A stretch of DNA of 15,957 nt from JANNMJ01 sp031397815 (GTDB lineage Bacteria; Bacteroidota; Bacteroidia; Cytophagales; Hymenobacteraceae), in contig JANNMJ010000101.1 in NCBI GenBank assembly GCA_031397815.1, positions 1 through 15,957 of the forward strand, read 5' to 3'. This document shows, in pieces, positions 7,734 through 15,738 of this stretch. The notes below the pieces were generated by a model. The model was given only the letters and a program-made list of their open reading frames with translations. It ran no database searches and had not been told where the DNA came from. Position 1 is the stretch's first letter. Every line of letters begins with the position of its first letter. Made by a program: the position numbers and the translations under genes.

Positions 7734-7741
7734 GTTTTTTT
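7715..7741 (+). terminator. Intrinsic terminator of the plus-strand envelope operon
   Basis: CTCCCC (7715-7720) pairs with GGGGAG (7729-7734), and seven Ts follow at 7735-7741. It is the right arm of the larger inverted repeat folding on itself, and lies about 190 nt past the lipoprotein stop codon. The structure reads as a terminator only on the plus strand. The opposite side is A/T-rich but has no clean T-run. Confidence 0.55.
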
Positions 7742-7762
7742 ACCCATTGGGTTAATTGGTAA

Positions 7763-9598
7763 TTAACCCGCCACCGGCAGCGTAAACCAGAACCGCGCCC
7801 CCGCCCCCAGCTCGCTCTCGACGCCGATTCGGCCGCCCTGCGCCTGAATGAACTCGCGGGCGATGCTCAGGCCCAGCCCGGAACCACCCCGATACGCGCC
7901 CAATGCCCCCGCGTGGTCGGGCACCTGATGGAACCGCTGGAAGACGCGCTCGTGGTTTTCCGGCGCGATGCCGGGGCCTTCGTCCTGCACGGTGAACCGG
8001 ATGAAGCGGACGTTATCAGCGGCGGTGGAGACGGGGTCGAGGTGGGCGCGGAGGTGGATGGTGCCGCCTTCGGGGGAGTAGCGAATGGCGTTTACGAGAA
8101 GATTGAGGAGTACCCACGACGTTTTTTCGGCGTCGGCGCGCACGGCGGGGAGGTCGGACGGGAGGTGGGGCGTGAGGGTGAGATGCTTTTGCGCCAGCTG
8201 CGCCTGCACCGGCGTGGTGGCAATCTCGACGAGGTCGGGGATGGCGACGGCGCGGAAATCGAGCGGAATGTTGCCTGATTCAAGGCGCGCAATATCGAGC
8301 AGCTCGCTCACGAGGCGTTGCAGGCGCTGGGTTTCTTGGCGGAGACCGGTGATGAGCTGTTCGCGCTCTTCGGCGGGCACGCGGGCGTCTTGGAGGATTT
8401 TCAGACTCAGACCAATGCTCGAAAGCGGCGTTTTCAGCTCGTGCGAAACCGTCGCCAGAAAATTCGATTTCACTTGGTCGAGCTTCTTGAACGACGATAC
8501 GTTGTGAAGCGCAAGGATATAGCCGACGAATTCGAGCTGGTCGCGGACGTCGTTGAACGACACGATATCGTGCGCCGTGAGGCGGTAATACGCCTCATCG
8601 TGACCGGGCTGCGTGATGGTGAGCAGCGGTTGCGCCTCAGCCGCCGCCGCCACCCGGTCCGGCGAGTCGAGCGGCCGGAGGACCGCCCGCAACAGGTCGT
8701 TTTCGGCGGCTACGGCGGCGGCGGGGCGCCCAATCAACTCCTTGGCGGGCACCCCGAGCAGCGCCGCCGCCACGGGGTTCGCCAGCAAAATCGTGCGGTT
8801 GGCATCCACCAGCAACAGCCCTTCTTCAAGGGTATTGATGACCGCCGCGAGCCGGTTGCGCTCCGTGAGCAGCTCGGCGCTCGTGGAGGCGCGAAACTCG
8901 TTCAGCTCGCTCAGCAGGTGGTTGAAATCGCGGGCGACGGCGCCGAACTCATCGCGACTTTCCACGGGAATCGCCTGGCTGAAATCGCGCTCGGTGGCGT
9001 GCCGAATCGAGGCTTGCAGGAGCTGAAGCGGCGCCACCGCCGCCGCCGGAACGCTGAACACGAGCAGCGACGCCAGCAGCACGGCCACTGTAATCCCCGC
9101 GAGCAGCAGGCGGTTGGCGGTGGTGGTTTCGCGGTCGGCGCGGACCACTTTCTGGCTCATTCCCGTCACATTCAGGCTCATCATCCGCTGCGTTTGCCCG
9201 CGCAATCCGTCGAGCAGACCGGCCGGGGCCACGTCGGGGCCGCCGCCTTCCTGCCCCCCCGCGTGCGCGTATTGATCGAGCCGCGCCAACGCCTGCGTCA
9301 GCGAATCGACGAGCGCGCTTTCGCCGGGTTCGGTGATGTTGCCGGCCTCGCGGGTCAGCTCGCGGCGGAAGGCGGTGAGGGCCGTCTGCGCTTCCGGGGC
9401 ATCGAGGGTATTATGGTCGATTATATCGAGGGCGCGCAGCATCCGCTGCCCCAGCTCCACGGAATACACGTTGGCCTGCAACGTGGTGCGGGCGTTGCGA
9501 TTGAGCTGGTTCACGATGAACAGCGCGTAACCGCCGATGGCGAGCAGCAGCGCCAGCATCAGCAGAAAACCGGTAGTGATTTTGGCTTGAAACGACAT
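7763..9598 (-). CDS. Membrane HAMP-PAS sensor histidine kinase, partner of the split KdpD
   Basis: 611 aa from the ATG at 9598 (MSFQAKITTG). A longer reading from 9715 would overlap the upstream KdpD gene and bury the membrane segment, so I reject it. Domains: TM1 about 8-29; an extracytoplasmic helical region about 30-160; TM2 about 162-185; HAMP about 186-235; PAS about 248-350; HisKA with phospho-acceptor His386 in SHELKTPLSS; and an HATPase domain with N-box LVNAIRYSPEGG (about 496), G1 DEGPGIAP and G2 GSGLGLS (about 573). All kinase motifs look intact. It starts 17 nt after the KdpD stop, so the two are co-transcribed and probably together do the job of a full-length KdpD. No response regulator gene is in the window. 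Confidence 0.9.
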   Translation of the reverse strand: MSFQAKITTGFLLMLALLLAIGGYALFIVNQLNRNARTTLQANVYSVELGQRMLRALDIIDHNTLDAPEAQTALTAFRRELTREAGNITEPGESALVDSLTQALARLDQYAHAGGQEGGGPDVAPAGLLDGLRGQTQRMMSLNVTGMSQKVVRADRETTTANRLLLAGITVAVLLASLLVFSVPAAAVAPLQLLQASIRHATERDFSQAIPVESRDEFGAVARDFNHLLSELNEFRASTSAELLTERNRLAAVINTLEEGLLLVDANRTILLANPVAAALLGVPAKELIGRPAAAVAAENDLLRAVLRPLDSPDRVAAAAEAQPLLTITQPGHDEAYYRLTAHDIVSFNDVRDQLEFVGYILALHNVSSFKKLDQVKSNFLATVSHELKTPLSSIGLSLKILQDARVPAEEREQLITGLRQETQRLQRLVSELLDIARLESGNIPLDFRAVAIPDLVEIATTPVQAQLAQKHLTLTPHLPSDLPAVRADAEKTSWVLLNLLVNAIRYSPEGGTIHLRAHLDPVSTAADNVRFIRFTVQDEGPGIAPENHERVFQRFHQVPDHAGALGAYRGGSGLGLSIAREFIQAQGGRIGVESELGAGARFWFTLPVAG

Positions 9599-9615
9599 AA
9601 AAATGACGGGCGGAA

Positions 9616-10779
9616 TTAATACGTCACCAGAAAAATGTCCAGCTCGTCGGTGGGTGCGCGGGCGAGAGCGCGCACCAGATCGGCAGTGATGCTGCGGCGG
9701 ACAAGGCGCTCCCACCCTGTTTTCTCACTGGTAACGCCGCAGACGAGAAGCGAAATATTCTTTTCAGCGGCCACAGTCTGAATCGTCCGCACCACGTCAT
9801 CGGATTTTACCCGCAGAATCTGCCCGCCCAGCTCGGTAGCGAGCTGGAAATTTTTGAGCAGATGCCGCTGGTCGGCGAGGGCGATGCGGTCGGTGGCTTC
9901 CGCCGACGTTTGCACGTAGAGGACGTACCACGCGGCGGCGCCGAAACGGTCGGCGAGGCGCGAGGTTTTGCGGATGATTTCGCGCGCGGCCCGCGCATTG
10001 GCGTTAATGCACGCGAGAAGTCTGTCAGCATTGCGGCGCTCGGGCGCGACGGCCGGGGCGCCGCCGCCCGCGCTCTCTACCTGCCGCCCCACGAGCCACG
10101 TCACTTCCCGAAACGCCAGCTCGCGGAGCTGCAAAAGACGGTCGGCCTGAAAGAAATTGGCGAGCGCCGCGGGGACTTTGGCGGGGTCGTAAATCTTGCC
10201 GTCGCGCAGCCGTCCTTGCAGCTCTCGAACGGTTAAATCGACGTTAACGACTTCATCAGCAGCGCGCAACAACGCATCCGGCACGCGCTCCTGCACATCC
10301 ACGCCCGTGATTTTGAACACCTGGTCGTGCAAACTTTCGAGGTGCTGAATATTGAGCGCCGTGAGCACCGCGATGCCCGCCGCGAGCAGCGTTTCCACGT
10401 CTTGCCACCGTTTCTCGTGGCGCGAGCCGGGCACGTTCGTATGCGCCAGCTCATCGACCACCACCACCGCCGGGCGGCGTTGCAGCAGGCCGTCGAGGTC
10501 GAATTCCTCCAAGGCCTTCCCCCGGTAAAAAACCTGCTTGCGCGGCCACAGCGGCAGCCCCGTAAGCTGCGCCTCGGTGCCAGCGCGCCCGTGCGTCTCG
10601 ACGTACCCGACCACCACATCCACGCCCGCTCGCACCAGCTCCTGCGTTTCCTGCAAGAGCCGCCACGTCTTGCCCACGCCCGCCGCCAGCCCCAAGTACA
10701 CCTTCAAAGTGCCACGCGGGCGCGTCTGGACGAGGCGCAAAAAGCGCTCGGCTGATTGGTCGCGCTCGGTGGAGGACAT
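9616..10779 (-). CDS. kdpD: KdpD N-terminal sensor protein (KdpD domain + USP), kinase-less
   Basis: 387 aa, matching only the N-terminal cytoplasmic part of the usual roughly 900-aa KdpD. Walker A is G30-LAAGVGKT-38, close to the E. coli GACAGVGKT. The Walker B region DELAHTNVPGSRHEKRWQD is at about 108-126, followed by NIQHLESLHD. A universal-stress-protein-like domain spans about 250-387. The membrane and kinase regions are absent; the next gene supplies a kinase. KdpD senses K+ limitation and osmotic stress. Stand-alone KdpD N-terminal proteins are known, for example in cyanobacteria and Deinococcus. The Ser-x-Ser of the staphylococcal c-di-AMP motif is not visible (here N-A-N), so c-di-AMP sensing is not supported. 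The gene is intact with no frameshift at its end, so the split is a real gene organisation. Confidence 0.92.
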   Translation of the reverse strand: MSSTERDQSAERFLRLVQTRPRGTLKVYLGLAAGVGKTWRLLQETQELVRAGVDVVVGYVETHGRAGTEAQLTGLPLWPRKQVFYRGKALEEFDLDGLLQRRPAVVVVDELAHTNVPGSRHEKRWQDVETLLAAGIAVLTALNIQHLESLHDQVFKITGVDVQERVPDALLRAADEVVNVDLTVRELQGRLRDGKIYDPAKVPAALANFFQADRLLQLRELAFREVTWLVGRQVESAGGGAPAVAPERRNADRLLACINANARAAREIIRKTSRLADRFGAAAWYVLYVQTSAEATDRIALADQRHLLKNFQLATELGGQILRVKSDDVVRTIQTVAAEKNISLLVCGVTSEKTGWERLVRRSITADLVRALARAPTDELDIFLVTY

Positions 10780-10788
10780 CGGGAGGAG

Positions 10789-10823
10789 ATGTGGAAAAGA
10801 TGTGGAAATGTGAGGGCGATGTG
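10789..10823. promoter_or_regulatory. Four short direct repeats upstream of kdpD
   Basis: ATGTG occurs at 10789-10793, 10800-10804, 10808-10812 and 10819-10823 (CACAT on the coding strand), with start-to-start spacing 11, 8 and 11 nt. Three are preceded by G, and three are followed within two bases by GA or GAAA. They lie 10-44 nt upstream of the kdpD ATG. They could be operator half-sites or simple low-complexity sequence. No good -7 TAnnTTTG box was found beside them. Confidence 0.3.
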
Positions 10824-10868
10824 AGAAACTCGAATTAATTTTCTACCCCTGAGTAATTAGCCTGAATT

Positions 10869-10993
10869 TTTGTCATTGCGAGGAGGAGGCTTTGCGACGA
10901 CGAAGCAATCATCGTTTGCTCGGCAAGGCGGCTGAGCTACCGCACCCATCCTACGAGGATTGCTTCGTCGCAAAGCCTCCTCGCAATGACAAA
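10869..10993. repeat. REP-like GTCATTGCGAG inverted repeat
   Basis: Left arm 10869-10910 and right arm 10958-10993 are reverse complements except that the left arm carries two extra triplets, an AGG and an ACG. The outer ends read TTTGTCATTGCGAGGAGG and the inner ends GAAGCAATC. The spacer is 47 nt. Each arm also holds ATTGC and GCAAT near its ends (10875-10879 and 10905-10909 in the left arm). GTCATTGCGAG...GAAGCAATC repeats are familiar in many bacterial genomes, including Bacteroidota. It separates porin 2 from kdpD and accounts for most of the 244-nt gap; no gene is in 10780-11023. Confidence 0.82.
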
Positions 10994-11023
10994 TTCCACT
11001 ACCATCACTCCTGAACAAATCAA

Positions 11024-12184
11024 TTAAAACGTCAAGCCCAGAAGCGTGGTGAGTACGGTGTTGGTGCGTGTGGCGTGGTCGTGGCGCTCGAACACGGCTT
11101 GCTGGGCGCGGTAAGTTTTCCCTTCGAACCGTACGACGCAGCGCGGCACAGGGAAATAATCGAGGCCGATGGAAGCAGCGGCGGTGGTAAAGCCCGCGTC
11201 GGGGCGCAGCCGGGAGCGCGGAATCAGGACGTGCGCAAGGTCGCGGTAGTATTCTATGCGGGCGTTGACGGCGGTTTTAGCGCCGATACGCTGGTTACCG
11301 ATGAGCGCCGCGCCCTGCCACGCATCGTAGCGCGTGCTACTCAGGCGGCGCTGCGTGCCGATATCAAAAGCGGCCGCGAGCTTGAGTTTTTCCGTGGGCT
11401 GAAACGTGACGTAGAAATCATGAAAATACCGCAATTGCCGACCGACGGAATCAGGCTGATTCGGCCCTTCTCCGGCGTATGAGCTGGAATTGATGACCCA
11501 TTTGGCGTTCGGTTTCCATTGAACCTGCCAGCCGGTGCTCATATTCTCGTTCTGGTCGCGGATGACTTGCCAGCCGTTCAGCACGAGCGCCACGAACGTC
11601 CAATGGCCGTCGGGGGTGTCGTAAGTGAGTTTGGCGCCAGCCTCGTAATAGGGAGAGTTATCGGCGAGGATAGAGCGGGTGAGCGTCAGGTCATCGCGAG
11701 AAATAGGGCCTTCCAGACCGATATGGCTCACGAAAACGCCCGCATCGAGCCACAGGCGCGGCCGAATCCGGACGCCCGCGTACGCCTCGTAGATGTGCTT
11801 GAAAACCTGCGGCTCGGCGGCGTAGTTGGCGTCCGGGTAAGTGCCGGTTTGGATGGCGAAGGCGCCGCGCACGTGGTCGTTGGCGAACCGGGCGCCGAGG
11901 AGGGCAATGTTGATGCTGACCTCGTTGTGGCGGTTTTCAGAATAGACGAAGCCGGGACGCGTGCGGGTGCGCGGCACGTTGAAATCGTAGCCGTAATACA
12001 CGCCGGTGTAGCCGTAGAACTCGGGCCGGATGGCGCTATCATCAGCCGTCGAATCAGCCGCCGAATTAGCCGCAGGGGCAGAATTGGCCGGATCCGATTG
12101 GGCATACGCGCCCACCGGGGCGCTCAGCCAGACAGCAAAGGGAAGAGCGACAGCAGCCGCCAAACGGGGGATATAGTGTTTCAT
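11024..12184 (-). CDS. BBP2-type outer-membrane porin (porin 2), downstream of kup
   Basis: 386 aa from the ATG at 12184 (MKHYIPRL); a TTG at 12193 is a weaker alternative. The signal peptide ends A-Y-A before Gln29. A low-complexity Ala/Ser/Asp stretch follows, then a beta-barrel. Features typical of the OmpL-like BBP2 family are GYDFNVPRT..RPGFVYSENRHNEVSINIA near the N-terminus, the AGVFVSHIGLEG motif, and LNGWQVI in mid-barrel. It ends LLGLTF. The gene begins 10 nt after the kup stop, so it should be co-transcribed with it. Porins of this kind often sit in Bacteroidota kdp loci, suggesting passage of K+ or its counter-ions across the outer membrane. The substrate is inference. Confidence 0.82.
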   Translation of the reverse strand: MKHYIPRLAAAVALPFAVWLSAPVGAYAQSDPANSAPAANSAADSTADDSAIRPEFYGYTGVYYGYDFNVPRTRTRPGFVYSENRHNEVSINIALLGARFANDHVRGAFAIQTGTYPDANYAAEPQVFKHIYEAYAGVRIRPRLWLDAGVFVSHIGLEGPISRDDLTLTRSILADNSPYYEAGAKLTYDTPDGHWTFVALVLNGWQVIRDQNENMSTGWQVQWKPNAKWVINSSSYAGEGPNQPDSVGRQLRYFHDFYVTFQPTEKLKLAAAFDIGTQRRLSSTRYDAWQGAALIGNQRIGAKTAVNARIEYYRDLAHVLIPRSRLRPDAGFTTAAASIGLDYFPVPRCVVRFEGKTYRAQQAVFERHDHATRTNTVLTTLLGLTF

Positions 12185-12194
12185 GGCGGGCAAA

Positions 12195-14126
12195 TTACCG
12201 CTCCCGCGTTAGGTGAAGCTCCGGACGGGCCGGAAGGTGGATGGGCACGTTCTCGACCATCACGCTCGAATTGTCCAGCCCGAAGCTCTCCTGCTCGGAA
12301 GCGCCGAGGCGCCGCAGGGTGTCGTAAAACGCCAGCACCGGGCGCCGCCACGACGTCAGAAACTGCTGATTCGGCAGCGTTTTCCGTAGAATAATAAATT
12401 GAAAATCGCCGACGATATCCGCCTGACTCAGCGATTCGTAACGCGACGTGATGTTCACCTCGTGATTCCGCACCAGCTCCGTCACGACCTGCCGGAACAT
12501 GTAATTGATGGCGTGATCGACGCGGAAGCCGAGCCGGAAGCGAATCCGCACGACTTCTTCCGGCACGATATGCTCGACGCAATATGAGCGGGTGTACGGT
12601 TCGTCGGTGGTCTCGACGTGGACGAGGTAATAAATGTCGGCGCGTTTCGGGCGTTTCTTGAACACTGAGTGCAGGATGGCGCTCTCGATTTCCTTCGCCC
12701 GCTCGGCTTTTGTGAGGTACACCAAGTGAGTGGCGTATTTCGGCACCGATTCGTCGTTGCTGAGCGCTTGGAAAAGCGGCAGCCATTCGGCAATCGGCAC
12801 GCAGTCGTTGAGCTCGTCGCGCAGCTTGCGGCCCAGAATCCAAGTCAGCATCACGCCCAGAATCACCACGCTCAACACCACCGAGAGCCACCCGCCTTCG
12901 GGGAATTTGCGGAGGTTGGCAATCAGGAATGACCCTTCGATGACGGCGTAGAGGCCAATCAGACCGAAAATCCCCAGCACCGGCCAACGTTGCAGCCGGA
13001 TATAATACGCCAGCAGAACGGTGGTCATGAGCATCGTGACGGTGACGGCGAGGCCGAACGCCGCTTCCATCGCGCTCGATTCGCGGAAGTACAGCACCAC
13101 GCCCACACACCCTGCCAACAGCAGCCAGTTAATGCTCGGCACATAGGCTTGGCCGCGCAGCTCGGTGGGGTACAGCACGCGCACTTTCGGCCAAAACCGC
13201 AGCCGCAGCGCCTCGATGACGAGCGTAAACGACCCCGAAATCAGCGCTTGCGACGCAATGATGGTCGCCAGCGTGCATAGGGCAATGGCGGGGAGCAGGA
13301 GCGCCGGCGGAATCATCAGAAAAAACAGATTTTTCTCGCCCAGCGGCGGGCCTTGGTGACGGAGGAGCCACGCGCCCTGTCCTAAATAATTCAGGAAAAG
13401 GCAGAGCTTCACGAACCCCCACGAGCCGTAGATATTATTGCGCCCGACGTGCCCCATATCAGCATAAAGCGCCTCGGCGCCGGTGCTGCACAGGAAAATG
13501 GAACCCAGCAGCCAGAACGCGCCCGGCACCTGCGTGAGCATTTTCAGTGCATACCACGGGTTCAACGCCCGCAGAATACTCGGCTCCTGCACCAGATGCG
13601 TGACGCCGAGCACGGCAATCATCGAAAAGAACAAGAACATCACCGGCCCGAATAGCTTGCCGATGATGGCGGTGCCGAATTGCTGAAAAACAAAGAGCGC
13701 CACCAGAATCGCCACCACAATCGGGACGGTCGGAATCGTCGGATAAATCACCCGCAACCCTTCAATCGCCGAGGACACGGAAATCGGCGGCGTGATGATG
13801 CCGTCGGCGAGGAGCGCGGCGGCGCCGATGATGGCGGGGAGGTAGAGCCAGCGCAGTCGCAACCGCCGTAGCAGGGCGTAGAGGGCCAAAATGCCGCCCT
13901 CGCCGTGGTTGTCGGCACGCATCGCCACCAACACGTATTTCACGGTGGTGAGGAGCGTGAGGGTCCAGAGAATGCAGGAAATGGTGCCGAGCACGACGTC
14001 CTCGGTCACGGCCCGCCCCGCAAACACGCCCCGCACAGTGTAAAGCGGCGACGTGCCGATATCGCCGTAAACAATTCCGAGCGCAATGAGCGAACCGGCG
14101 GCAGTGAGGCGGGAATGGCGGGTCAT
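12195..14126 (-). CDS. kup: Kup-family potassium uptake transporter
   Basis: 643 aa, normal length for the family. Kup/HAK/KT proteins are inner-membrane K+/H+ symporters for low-affinity uptake. Signature motifs are present: VYGDIGTSPLY at residues 19-29 (with Asp22), DNHGEGGILALYALL, GAEALYADMGHVGRNN and NYLGQGAWLL. About a dozen hydrophobic segments cover roughly the first 430 residues, then a soluble cytoplasmic C-terminal domain of about 200 residues. The ATG at 14126 is the natural start, only a few residues before the first membrane segment. It follows porin 1 by 126 nt and precedes porin 2 by 10 nt. The placement of a K+ carrier between two porins and upstream of KdpD-type sensors points to one K+ homeostasis unit. 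Confidence 0.95.
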   Translation of the reverse strand: MTRHSRLTAAGSLIALGIVYGDIGTSPLYTVRGVFAGRAVTEDVVLGTISCILWTLTLLTTVKYVLVAMRADNHGEGGILALYALLRRLRLRWLYLPAIIGAAALLADGIITPPISVSSAIEGLRVIYPTIPTVPIVVAILVALFVFQQFGTAIIGKLFGPVMFLFFSMIAVLGVTHLVQEPSILRALNPWYALKMLTQVPGAFWLLGSIFLCSTGAEALYADMGHVGRNNIYGSWGFVKLCLFLNYLGQGAWLLRHQGPPLGEKNLFFLMIPPALLLPAIALCTLATIIASQALISGSFTLVIEALRLRFWPKVRVLYPTELRGQAYVPSINWLLLAGCVGVVLYFRESSAMEAAFGLAVTVTMLMTTVLLAYYIRLQRWPVLGIFGLIGLYAVIEGSFLIANLRKFPEGGWLSVVLSVVILGVMLTWILGRKLRDELNDCVPIAEWLPLFQALSNDESVPKYATHLVYLTKAERAKEIESAILHSVFKKRPKRADIYYLVHVETTDEPYTRSYCVEHIVPEEVVRIRFRLGFRVDHAINYMFRQVVTELVRNHEVNITSRYESLSQADIVGDFQFIILRKTLPNQQFLTSWRRPVLAFYDTLRRLGASEQESFGLDNSSVMVENVPIHLPARPELHLTRER

Positions 14127-14252
14127 GGAGACGAAAAAAAGGGGGTGGGGGTGAAAAACTTGTGCTAGTTAGGAATGCTCTGTTTGATTAGCCGCCGTAC
14201 CACTTCGGCCGCAAAGCCGCATTACCCCAACCGCGCTCCCCAACCTGCCCTT

Positions 14253-15623
14253 CTACAGCCGGAAATTGACCGACACAATCGCGCGGTTCTCGGTTTTGCG
14301 CAAATCGGGCGTCCAGTTTTCGAGGAGGATGGGCTGGTCGGAGTAGCCGCTGGGGGAGGTGGTGCCGCCGCGCCCGGCGAAATACGGCACGTTGGCCGAG
14401 CGGTGGAGATATTCGAAACGGAACGTCACGAAATCATTCGGCATCAGGTCGAAGGTGCCGGTTACTTCGCGCGCCGTGAGCTTGGAGGCGGGCGTATCGA
14501 GGAAGGCGTTGGAGCCGTTGGTGCCCGTCACGCCGGGCGAGAAGCTCAGGTAGCGCGATGGGTTCGTCACGAAACCGGCGCGCAGCGTGAAGGCTGCCTT
14601 GTTTTTGGCAAACCACACGCGGTTCGCCAGCGAAGTACCCGCCATGTAATTGTCCTTCCGCTCGACGCCGTCGCCGCTCTGGAAGCCGTAGTGCGTGTTT
14701 AAGCTGAAGGCCGCCTGCGTGATGCCCCGTAGCGCGCTGCCGGCGGGCTTGTGGTAATAACGCGCCACGATGGAGTTATCGTGGTGGAAACGCAGCACTT
14801 TCGGGTACGCCTGAATGCCCGCCGAAGCCGAATCGGTGCCGGGACGAGAGTCATTACCGAGGTAAAAATTGGCGACTAGCTGGAGATTCTCGTTAGGCCG
14901 GAAGTAGTTGGAGCTTCCCAACGACGGCCGACGATTGAACGAGTTATACGTCTGCCAGCCGTTCATCAGCCATAATTCGGTCTTGAACGTCCGGGAGGGA
15001 TAAAACTGCACGCGCGCGCCTTGGAAATAAAACGGCGTAAAATCACACACCAGTGAGCGCTGATACGACCAGTTTTCCTGCATGATATAGCTCTCCAGCC
15101 CGATGTAGCTCATAAAAATACCCGCTTCGATATTCAGCCCGTAGGCTTTATTGAAGTGGTAGCCGGCCGCTACTTCCCGCACGAATTTGAGGTTGCCGGT
15201 GCTCGTGTTGCGGCCCCGCAGCACCGAGCCGTCGGTTTCCTGCACTACGGCCGCCATCGAGCCGGTTTGCAGCCACAGGCGCCCGATGATGTTTTTGTAA
15301 TTGGTTTCGAGACCGATGGTGGCCAACGCCAGGGAAAACTCGTTGTGGCGCGCCGTGACGGCGGAAATCGTCTGAGTGTTGTCGATGGGACGGGCGAAAT
15401 TGTAATTAAAATACGTGTCGGCGAGCGCAACGCCCGTGACGACGTTCTCGCCGTTGCTGTCCTTCACTTGCAGCGGAAAGGTGCGCTGCCGGTTCTGGCC
15501 GTTAATCCACGTCAGATCCATCCCGTCGAACGGTACTTTGCTGGTGGTGGTGGTATCGGGGGTTTGAGCCGTAGCGGCAAAGCCTGCCAGCAGTAGCAAG
15601 GCAGTGGGTAAAAACATGTTCAT
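14253..15623 (-). CDS. BBP2-type outer-membrane porin (porin 1), upstream of kup
   Basis: 456 aa from the ATG at 15623 (MNMFLPTALLLLAGF); the ATG at 15617 is possible too. The signal peptide ends A-T-A before Gln20. The mature barrel shares family traits with porin 2: FNYNFARPID, ARHNEFSLALATIGLETNY, GIFMSYIGLESYI, LMNGWQTYN, and a C-terminal strand IVSVNFRL. The two look like distant paralogues; the GxFxSxIGLE and NGWQ motifs align in the same order. The frame stays open upstream through the 21-bp repeats to 15938, giving a heptad MSYTAAH/MSYTVAH. A signal peptide after 105 residues makes no sense, so I exclude that extension. Confidence 0.85.
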   Translation of the reverse strand: MNMFLPTALLLLAGFAATAQTPDTTTTSKVPFDGMDLTWINGQNRQRTFPLQVKDSNGENVVTGVALADTYFNYNFARPIDNTQTISAVTARHNEFSLALATIGLETNYKNIIGRLWLQTGSMAAVVQETDGSVLRGRNTSTGNLKFVREVAAGYHFNKAYGLNIEAGIFMSYIGLESYIMQENWSYQRSLVCDFTPFYFQGARVQFYPSRTFKTELWLMNGWQTYNSFNRRPSLGSSNYFRPNENLQLVANFYLGNDSRPGTDSASAGIQAYPKVLRFHHDNSIVARYYHKPAGSALRGITQAAFSLNTHYGFQSGDGVERKDNYMAGTSLANRVWFAKNKAAFTLRAGFVTNPSRYLSFSPGVTGTNGSNAFLDTPASKLTAREVTGTFDLMPNDFVTFRFEYLHRSANVPYFAGRGGTTSPSGYSDQPILLENWTPDLRKTENRAIVSVNFRL

Positions 15624-15738
15624 TGCGGACGGGGGACGGTTGATGGACGGTGGAAATGGAGCGAGTGATTCGCTAGGACGGAAAGAGTGGCAATCCGCGA
15701 GAAAACAAGCAGGCGCTGGGTACACCCGCGACGTGGCT

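Noticed and set aside
8318..9619. A 433-codon plus-strand frame opposite the histidine kinase
   Set aside because: It is fully antisense to an intact kinase with all motifs, and its translation is low-complexity Arg/Gln/Gly-rich.
14127..14252. Possible promoter or terminator between porin 1 and kup
   Set aside because: Only short GC-rich pairings and no convincing -33/-7 pair or T-tailed hairpin were found in this 126-nt gap.
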